A stretch of DNA of 17,806 bases from Bacteriovoracaceae bacterium UBA7695. GTDB lineage: Bacteria > Bdellovibrionota > Bacteriovoracia > Bacteriovoracales > Bacteriovoracaceae. The stretch covers positions 93,472 to 111,277 of the forward strand of contig DLGL01000078.1 in assembly GCA_002482685.1 (NCBI GenBank), in the 5' to 3' direction. Positions 12,910 through 17,806 of this stretch are shown here, in pieces; positions within the stretch are counted from its first letter, which is position 1; every line of letters begins with the position of its first letter. Made by a program: the position numbers and the translations under genes. The notes beneath the pieces were generated by a model. That model worked only from the letters and a program-made list of their open reading frames with translations. It was not told where the DNA came from and did no database searches.

Positions 12910-14661
12910 TTAAACTTTGAAACCTTTAAGCTTGTCTGCAAGCGTAGACGGTTGAGCCGTTTCTGCTTTGTAGTTAGACTTAAATTCGCCAGTAGCTACA
13001 GCTTTCATAGAAAGTGCAATCTTCTTAGCTGTTTTGTCGATAGAGATAACGATCGCCTTAACTTTGTCACCTTTAGCAACTTTGTCAGACGGCTTCTCTA
13101 CGCGCTCTTCAGAGATTTCAGAGATATGAACCAGACCTTCAATTCCAGTTTCAAGTTCTACGAAAACACCGAATTCAGTAATACGAACTGCTTCACCTTC
13201 GATAGGTGAACCAACTGGCATACGGTCTTCGATTCTCTTCCAAGGATCTTCCTCAAGCTGTTTAAGGCCTAAGCAGAACTTTTGGTTTTCTTTATCAACT
13301 GTAACAACTACAGCTTTGATTTTTTGGCCGACTTTGTACTCTTCAGTCAGAGTTACAGCTTTCTTAGTCCAAGAAATATCTGAAACGTGAATGAGGGCAT
13401 CAACTTCTTCGCCAAGGTCAATGAATAGACCGAAATCTACGATAGCTTTAACTGTTCCTTCAACCATTTTACCTGGGTTGAATTTAGCAGCTAAATCATC
13501 CCAAGGATTTGGCATAAGTTGTTTAAGACCAAGAGAGATTCTCTTGTTCTCAACATCAACTTCAAGAACAACGGCTTCGATTTTATCGCCTACGTTGTAA
13601 GTTTTGTTAGCAGCTTTTTTGTTAGTCCAGCTCATTTCTGAAACGTGGATCAAGCCTTCGATACCGTCTGAAAGCTCAACGAAGATACCGTAGTCTTTAA
13701 CAGATACGATTTCTCCAGAAACTTTTGAACCAGGCATGTATTTATCTTTAGCAGATTCCCAAGGGTTAGCTTGAACTTGCTTAAGACCCAGAGATACGCG
13801 CTCTTTAGCAGCATCGTATTTAAGGATTTTAACATCAACTTCATCACCAACACCAAGAAGGTTAGAAGGATGCTTAACACGGCCCCAAGACATATCTGTA
13901 ATGTGAAGAAGTCCATCAACACCACCGAGATCGATAAATGCACCGTAATCAGTAATGTTTTTAACAATACCTTTAACGATCATACCTTCTTGGATCTGAG
14001 TCAATGTATCGTCACGCATGCGTCCGCGCTCTTCAGCAAGGATTGCACGACGTGAAAGAACAATGTTCCCACGTTTCTTGTTGAATTTAATAACTTTGAA
14101 TTCCATTGTTTTACCAATGTACTTATCAAGGTTCTTAACTGGACGGATGTCAATTTGCGATCCTGGAAGGAAAGCTTTAACACCGATATCAACAGAAAGA
14201 CCGCCTTTAACTTTAGCGATAACAGTTCCTTCAACAGGTTCACCTTTTTCGCAAGCTTCAGAGATCTTATCCCAAGCCTTAAGAATTTCTGCTTTGTCTT
14301 TAGAGAGAACAAGGTTCCCCATTTGAGACTCAAGCTTCTCAAGATAAACTTGGATTTCTTCGCCGACTTTGATTTTCATCGTGCCGTCATAGTTACGGAA
14401 TTCACGAGCGAGTACTAGACCCTCTTGTTTGTATCCGATATCTACAGTTACGAATTCGTCATTCATAGCAACTACGATCCCCATGAATACTTCGCCTTCA
14501 GCGAAATTCTTGGCAGATGCAGAGTTGATCATGTCTCCGAATTCAGTTTTAGGTTTCGTTTCTTCAACGTCTCCTAGTTCAAAATCAAATCCTTTAACCC
14601 AAGATGGGATAACGAATTTGTTTGCAGCAGGTGCTGCGGTCGCGGTTTTTGTGGTGGCCAT
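12910..14661 (-). CDS. rpsA: 30S ribosomal protein S1
   Basis: S1 binds mRNA leaders and helps structured or weakly marked messages onto the 30S subunit. The 583-residue protein has six S1 (OB-fold) domains at about 56-121, 140-205, 226-295, 311-381, 397-468 and 484-554, the full Gram-negative set; domains 3-6 carry the typical DYGAF[IV]DL...GL[IL]H[IV]S core and end in SLGLKQ-like strands. It is slightly longer than E. coli S1 (557), mainly through an N-terminal Ala/Thr/Lys-rich tail of about 15 residues. A run of six G gives the ribosome binding site before the ATG. A near-consensus promoter lies upstream and a strong hairpin terminator downstream, so it is a single-gene unit. The usual partner cmk is not next to it. 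Confidence 0.98.
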   Translation of the reverse strand: MATTKTATAAPAANKFVIPSWVKGFDFELGDVEETKPKTEFGDMINSASAKNFAEGEVFMGIVVAMNDEFVTVDIGYKQEGLVLAREFRNYDGTMKIKVGEEIQVYLEKLESQMGNLVLSKDKAEILKAWDKISEACEKGEPVEGTVIAKVKGGLSVDIGVKAFLPGSQIDIRPVKNLDKYIGKTMEFKVIKFNKKRGNIVLSRRAILAEERGRMRDDTLTQIQEGMIVKGIVKNITDYGAFIDLGGVDGLLHITDMSWGRVKHPSNLLGVGDEVDVKILKYDAAKERVSLGLKQVQANPWESAKDKYMPGSKVSGEIVSVKDYGIFVELSDGIEGLIHVSEMSWTNKKAANKTYNVGDKIEAVVLEVDVENKRISLGLKQLMPNPWDDLAAKFNPGKMVEGTVKAIVDFGLFIDLGEEVDALIHVSDISWTKKAVTLTEEYKVGQKIKAVVVTVDKENQKFCLGLKQLEEDPWKRIEDRMPVGSPIEGEAVRITEFGVFVELETGIEGLVHISEISEERVEKPSDKVAKGDKVKAIVISIDKTAKKIALSMKAVATGEFKSNYKAETAQPSTLADKLKGFKV

Positions 14662-14711
14662 AATATAGCCCCCCTTTTACTAAACATTAATTCTTCTACT
14701 GAAGAGCGGAA

Positions 14712-14740
14712 AATATAAGCTATGAGACGAGAAAATGCAA
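14712..14740 (-). promoter_or_regulatory. Promoter of rpsA
   Basis: On the minus strand TTGCAT (14740-14735), 17 bases, then TATATT (14717-14712). The start would be near 14705, giving a leader of about 44 bases containing the GGGGGG ribosome binding site. It overlaps the short gap between the glycosyltransferase stop and rpsA. Confidence 0.65.
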
Positions 14741-14744
14741 AGAG

Positions 14745-15920
14745 TTACGCGAGTTTCTTCTTCTTCTGAGTGTATCGTAGACGCTGCGAGTAAAGCTTTT
14801 CATAATGAGCGTAGAGCTCTTCGGCGTACCGCTCGAAGTGATGTTGCTCCTGAAGTTCGAGCTCAACCCCACTGAGTTCATCTAAGTAGCTGTGATAATT
14901 AGTGAGAATCCGGCTCAGTTTATCCTTAAGCTCGCGGCCATCATCCGGATGGTACGTCTCTCCAAACTTCCCCTGCTTTACTACATGCTGACGGGTGGAT
15001 GTCCGAGGTAGAAGGACGGGAGTTTGGGTCACTAAAGCATACAGGTCCAGGTCTGAAAAAAGTTCCTTGGTAGGCAGGCCTACAAAGACATCACAGTCCT
15101 GAAAACTTGTGCTGGAAAGGGGTCTCGTTTCAAAGCTTATGCTCATTTCAAGATGCCTCTCAAGGATCATACGCTTGATAGAATCATACAGAGGGTGATC
15201 ATACCAGGAGATGTCTGTCAGGAAAGTGAAGATGAGTTGCTGATGAAATCCTTTACTCTCTAGTTGGTAGAGCAGTGGCGGAATGGCATCGACAAATAAT
15301 CTAAGTGTACTAAGATCATCCTCATTTCTGGGAACAAAGGTCATGATCTTTTTTTTAGTTTCCGGATGAAGAGCACGATTGATCTTCGAAGGAAAATCAA
15401 TACCGGCACCTGTTACATGAATTTTTCTACGGCTTACGGGAAATGATTCCACAGCGAGTTCTCTGATATTAGGAGAAAATGTGAAGATGGAGTCTGTCCG
15501 TGAAACGAACCACTTGTCAAAAAAAGAGCTCTTCTTCCAGGCGATGCTTTCATTGAAAGTAAAAACCATTGGAATTTGTGGCAATCCTTTGAGGATCATT
15601 CCCAAAGGCATAAGGGATTCATAATTATAAGAGTGTATGAGATCAATCTGTTGCTTCTGAAGAATCAGCTGAATCTGAAAATAAAAGTTGGCCTTACTTC
15701 TCCATTTAGAAAGATCAGTTGGGAAATAGACTCGTGGGATAACTTCCCTTTCCGCTTCTTTATCAACCAGCGATCCTTCGTGGCATAGAATGAAGGCGGA
15801 TCCCCCAATGTTTCTGAAATAGCTGGCATCAGCAATACACCGGCGTTCAATTGTACTCCAGCCCTCTGACAGGCAAACATAGAGAACAGAGAGGTCGGAT
15901 AAACGGAGCTTTTCCCTCAT
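14745..15920 (-). CDS. GT-B glycosyltransferase (GT4-like)
   Basis: The 391-residue protein has the two-Rossmann layout of GT-B glycosyltransferases. The N-terminal domain starts with a strand VLYVCLSEGW (12-21) and holds DLIHSYNYES (93-102); the interdomain part KIHVTGAGIDF (166-176) is the usual K-I-x-V-x-x-x-G-[IV]-D junction. The donor-binding region GLPTKELFSDLDLYALV (281-297) followed by PVLLP corresponds to the P-S-x-x-E-x-F-G-x-x-x-x-E-A motif of GT4, though the usual final Glu-Ala is altered to Tyr-Ala. The tail is basic (QKKKKLA). It overlaps the lipoprotein gene by ATGA, so the two are translationally coupled. With lpxK upstream, a role in lipopolysaccharide or another envelope glycan is reasonable but not shown. 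Confidence 0.8.
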   Translation of the reverse strand: MREKLRLSDLSVLYVCLSEGWSTIERRCIADASYFRNIGGSAFILCHEGSLVDKEAEREVIPRVYFPTDLSKWRSKANFYFQIQLILQKQQIDLIHSYNYESLMPLGMILKGLPQIPMVFTFNESIAWKKSSFFDKWFVSRTDSIFTFSPNIRELAVESFPVSRRKIHVTGAGIDFPSKINRALHPETKKKIMTFVPRNEDDLSTLRLFVDAIPPLLYQLESKGFHQQLIFTFLTDISWYDHPLYDSIKRMILERHLEMSISFETRPLSSTSFQDCDVFVGLPTKELFSDLDLYALVTQTPVLLPRTSTRQHVVKQGKFGETYHPDDGRELKDKLSRILTNYHSYLDELSGVELELQEQHHFERYAEELYAHYEKLYSQRLRYTQKKKKLA

Positions 15921-16957
15921 TTACCATCCACTATGTCGGCGGTGACAGATCCTATTTTTATTTTGGCCTGAGCTTTAAGAAGTCTGCGCTCCTTATCGTC
16001 ACTAAACCATAAGTAGATATCACCGCTTTTGAGAGTTTCGCCGGTATACTGTGTCGTTGCGTGAACTCTGATAGCTTTCACATCTTTTTTATCTTCGGTA
16101 TCAATTTCTTCTCTGCCTTCAACCTGAGCTTTAAGAATAAGGATTTTAGCCTTGTTAATGAGCGGGATTTCGTAAACGTCCCCATTCTTAAGTGGAAGAC
16201 CCTGGAAGAAGAAAAGCACAGAGAACGGGTCAATACTGTAATAAGGAATAAAGTTCTTTTTCTCTTTGTTTTTTACAGTCCCATCAGATTTTTTCTGTTT
16301 ATAAAACCAGAAGGTTTTTAACTGATCCCGGTCATGTAATTGGAGGTCATCAACATCTTGCTTACTCTCGCGCTGGATAAGAGAGTAACGGATAGAAAGA
16401 AACTCATCAGTTGTGACGTAAGTGTCAACCGTATCATCCAGTTCATAAATATTGCTGTAGAAGGGAGCAGACTTAAATCTTGAATGAAGGTGCCAGACTT
16501 CTTTCCCGTTAATCAATTTTTTTCCAAGGTTAGTAACCATAATTTTACCAACGGTCATGCCCAAGTAGTGAATATCGAGATATATTTTTTCGTTTATAGT
16601 GTGGCTAGAATTGTAGAGTTTCCAAACTTTTTCTGCCTTGTCATTTATCTGTCGTAAATTGTCCGGGTATCCTTCTGGAAACTTACGTGAGGGAGCTTCT
16701 TTGATGACAACCGGTGCAGGTTTCGGTTTCGTTTTTATTGTAACTTTGGGAGATTTTACCGGTGTTGATTTTACCGAAGGTGATGCAGGAGTTTCAATTT
16801 TTTCGACTTCAAATTTCTCAAGTAGCTTCACTGGTGCTGTGACTTGAACTTCCAGATCAGTTTTAGGTGGCGTCTCGAAAGATTCCTGAAAGGCCTTGTC
16901 TTTCTTTTTAGAAGAGCAGCCACTTAAAATAAGGATCGCCACCAGCCAAATTTTCAC
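15917..16957 (-). CDS. DUF3108 lipoprotein
   Basis: The start is GTG at 16957, preceded by AAAGGACGAGC, which supplies a good ribosome binding site. The 346-residue protein begins with a short lipoprotein signal ending in the lipobox LSGC (Cys14), followed by SSKKKDK, so it should be lipidated and sorted to a membrane facing the periplasm. Residues 35-95 are a Pro/Lys/Val/Thr-rich linker (SVKSTPVKSPKVTIKTKPKP), then a beta-rich domain from about 115 to the end with the DUF3108 features (YLDIHYLGMTVGKIMV, DTVDTYVTTDEFLSIRYSLIQ, YLWFSDDKERRLLKAQAKI). The family is exported and of unknown function. It starts 40 bases after lpxK and overlaps the glycosyltransferase by four bases, placing it in an envelope operon. 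Confidence 0.85.
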   Translation of the reverse strand: MKIWLVAILILSGCSSKKKDKAFQESFETPPKTDLEVQVTAPVKLLEKFEVEKIETPASPSVKSTPVKSPKVTIKTKPKPAPVVIKEAPSRKFPEGYPDNLRQINDKAEKVWKLYNSSHTINEKIYLDIHYLGMTVGKIMVTNLGKKLINGKEVWHLHSRFKSAPFYSNIYELDDTVDTYVTTDEFLSIRYSLIQRESKQDVDDLQLHDRDQLKTFWFYKQKKSDGTVKNKEKKNFIPYYSIDPFSVLFFFQGLPLKNGDVYEIPLINKAKILILKAQVEGREEIDTEDKKDVKAIRVHATTQYTGETLKSGDIYLWFSDDKERRLLKAQAKIKIGSVTADIVDGK

Positions 16958-16997
16958 GCTCGTCCTTTCTCAGATAACTATTTAATAAGATTGTAGT

Positions 16998-17806
16998 TTA
17001 TTGGGCAATAGAATCAAGGTGGAGAACTTTGCTGAGCTCTTTAACCAGCTCTTTTTCCCCACTGATAAACTCAACTTTCACCTTCGTGAAAAGAATCCGG
17101 GAATCCAGAGAAACGCGTTTCATTTTTACCATATCCTTCTCGCTACAGATGATGACGGCCGACTGCTGAGAAGCTTTTATCAGGAGATCGTTAACATCTT
17201 CCGGTGAAAAGAAGTAGTGGTCTGGAAAGCTCACCCTTTCAGTGATCTCTACCCCAAAACTCTCAAGGTATTTATAGAAAGAATCAGGAGAAGCAATGGC
17301 CGTTACCGCAATCGCCCGGAGACCTTTTAACTCGTGGATAGAAAAAATGTACTTATCATGCACATCAAAAACTCCCACAGGTTTATAACTTGTAAGGGCA
17401 AGTGGTGGTCGGTGATGGAAGTGATGACCTAAACTCATAATGAGTTTTTGTAATTTTTCAGGGGTCACCATATCGGCACGGGAGATGATAATGGCATCCG
17501 CATCTTTAAGTGCCGTCATACCTTCTCTGAGATACCCCAATGGTGCCACTTTATATAAATTAAGTGCCATTGTTGCGTCAAAGAGGACGATGTTAAAGCT
17601 GCGGTGAATTTGAAGATGCTGAAAACCATCATCTAACAGAACGACATCTGGTTTCACTTCAGAGAAATATTTTAATAGATTTTCGGCCCGCCTTTTTCCA
17701 ACGATCACTGCACCACGGCTCATCTTATTTGAAATCATGAGTGGCTCATCACCGTAATCAAAAGGGTTAAGACGAAATTTCTGCCCTGATTTTAGAAGAC
17801 CTGATG
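16998..17806 (-). CDS. lpxK: Tetraacyldisaccharide 4'-kinase LpxK, 5' end off the window
   Basis: LpxK adds the 4'-phosphate to the lipid A precursor at the inner membrane. The visible 268 residues are open to the window edge; the first ATG inside the window (17738) is internal, as the preceding residues FDYGDEPL are the conserved GDEP-x-L motif of the family. Further landmarks are PDVVLLDDGFQHLQIHR with the catalytic/metal Asp-Asp and His, PLGYLREG (the P-x-G-x-x-R-E motif), the SRAD element, VSFPDHYFFS (the F-x-D-H-x-x-F motif) and CSEKDMVKM (the T-E-K-D equivalent). The N-terminal membrane anchor and the P-loop lie outside. It leads a minus-strand operon with the DUF3108 lipoprotein and a glycosyltransferase. 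Confidence 0.95.
   Translation of the reverse strand, partial: SGLLKSGQKFRLNPFDYGDEPLMISNKMSRGAVIVGKRRAENLLKYFSEVKPDVVLLDDGFQHLQIHRSFNIVLFDATMALNLYKVAPLGYLREGMTALKDADAIIISRADMVTPEKLQKLIMSLGHHFHHRPPLALTSYKPVGVFDVHDKYIFSIHELKGLRAIAVTAIASPDSFYKYLESFGVEITERVSFPDHYFFSPEDVNDLLIKASQQSAVIICSEKDMVKMKRVSLDSRILFTKVKVEFISGEKELVKELSKVLHLDSIAQ

Noticed and set aside
13650..14342. Hydrophobic minus-strand frames inside rpsA
   Set aside because: They are out-of-frame readings of the repetitive S1 domains; the main frame is a complete six-domain S1.
1..17806. Mobile element, prophage, CRISPR array or defence system
   Set aside because: No transposase, integrase, Cas, toxin-antitoxin or terminal repeats are visible. 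Gene content is mostly housekeeping with uniform composition.

Overview
The window looks like a piece of the chromosome of a low-GC Gram-negative bacterium. Lipid A synthesis (lpxK), a lipobox lipoprotein, ClpS/ClpA and a six-domain ribosomal protein S1 all point to an outer-membrane-bearing proteobacterium-like cell. The many small exported proteins of unknown family, the 37-residue lysine-repeat protein and the unusual mix of neighbours suggest the Bdellovibrionota, perhaps the Bacteriovorax side. That placement is inference from style, not from a marker gene. I see no tRNA, rRNA, CRISPR array, insertion sequence, integrase or phage gene. No stretch longer than 300 bases lacks a gene; the longest gaps are 229 and 194 bases.

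Layout. At 1-2743 (minus) a likely four-gene operon runs from pepD (Xaa-His dipeptidase) through a four-helix membrane protein and a YggT-family protein to an unrecognised protein cut by the window start. Divergent from it, at 2883-3197 (plus), is a small exported protein, closed by a bidirectional terminator shared with a rhodanese-fold protein that lacks the catalytic cysteine (3234-3554, minus). A dCMP-deaminase-like protein (3639-4163, plus) converges with a zinc-ribbon methyltransferase and a DUF502 membrane protein (4148-5369, minus). An MFS transporter (5455-6798, plus) faces a tiny histone-like protein (6869-6982, minus) whose ribosome binding site lies inside a perfect inverted repeat.

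clpS and clpA (9934 down to 7193, minus) form the adaptor and unfoldase of the ClpAP protease. clpA also appears to have its own TATAAT-type promoter, and its mRNA can end in a long G-U-containing stem-loop. Divergent from clpS is a stand-alone RlmK-type rRNA methyltransferase (9982-10938, plus). Next come three exported proteins of unknown function in a row on the plus strand. The last two (11935-12273 and 12503-12853) are tandem paralogues with four conserved cysteines.

The right part (17806 down to 12910, minus) reads lpxK, DUF3108 lipoprotein, GT-B glycosyltransferase, then rpsA. The first three probably form one envelope operon: the lipoprotein and glycosyltransferase genes overlap by ATGA. 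rpsA has its own near-consensus promoter and a strong terminator.

Housekeeping genes dominate. The parts most worth a second look are the exported-protein island at 11133-12853, the lysine-repeat mini-protein with its leader hairpin, and the clpA 3' stem-loop. I see no clear new multi-gene defence or secretion system.
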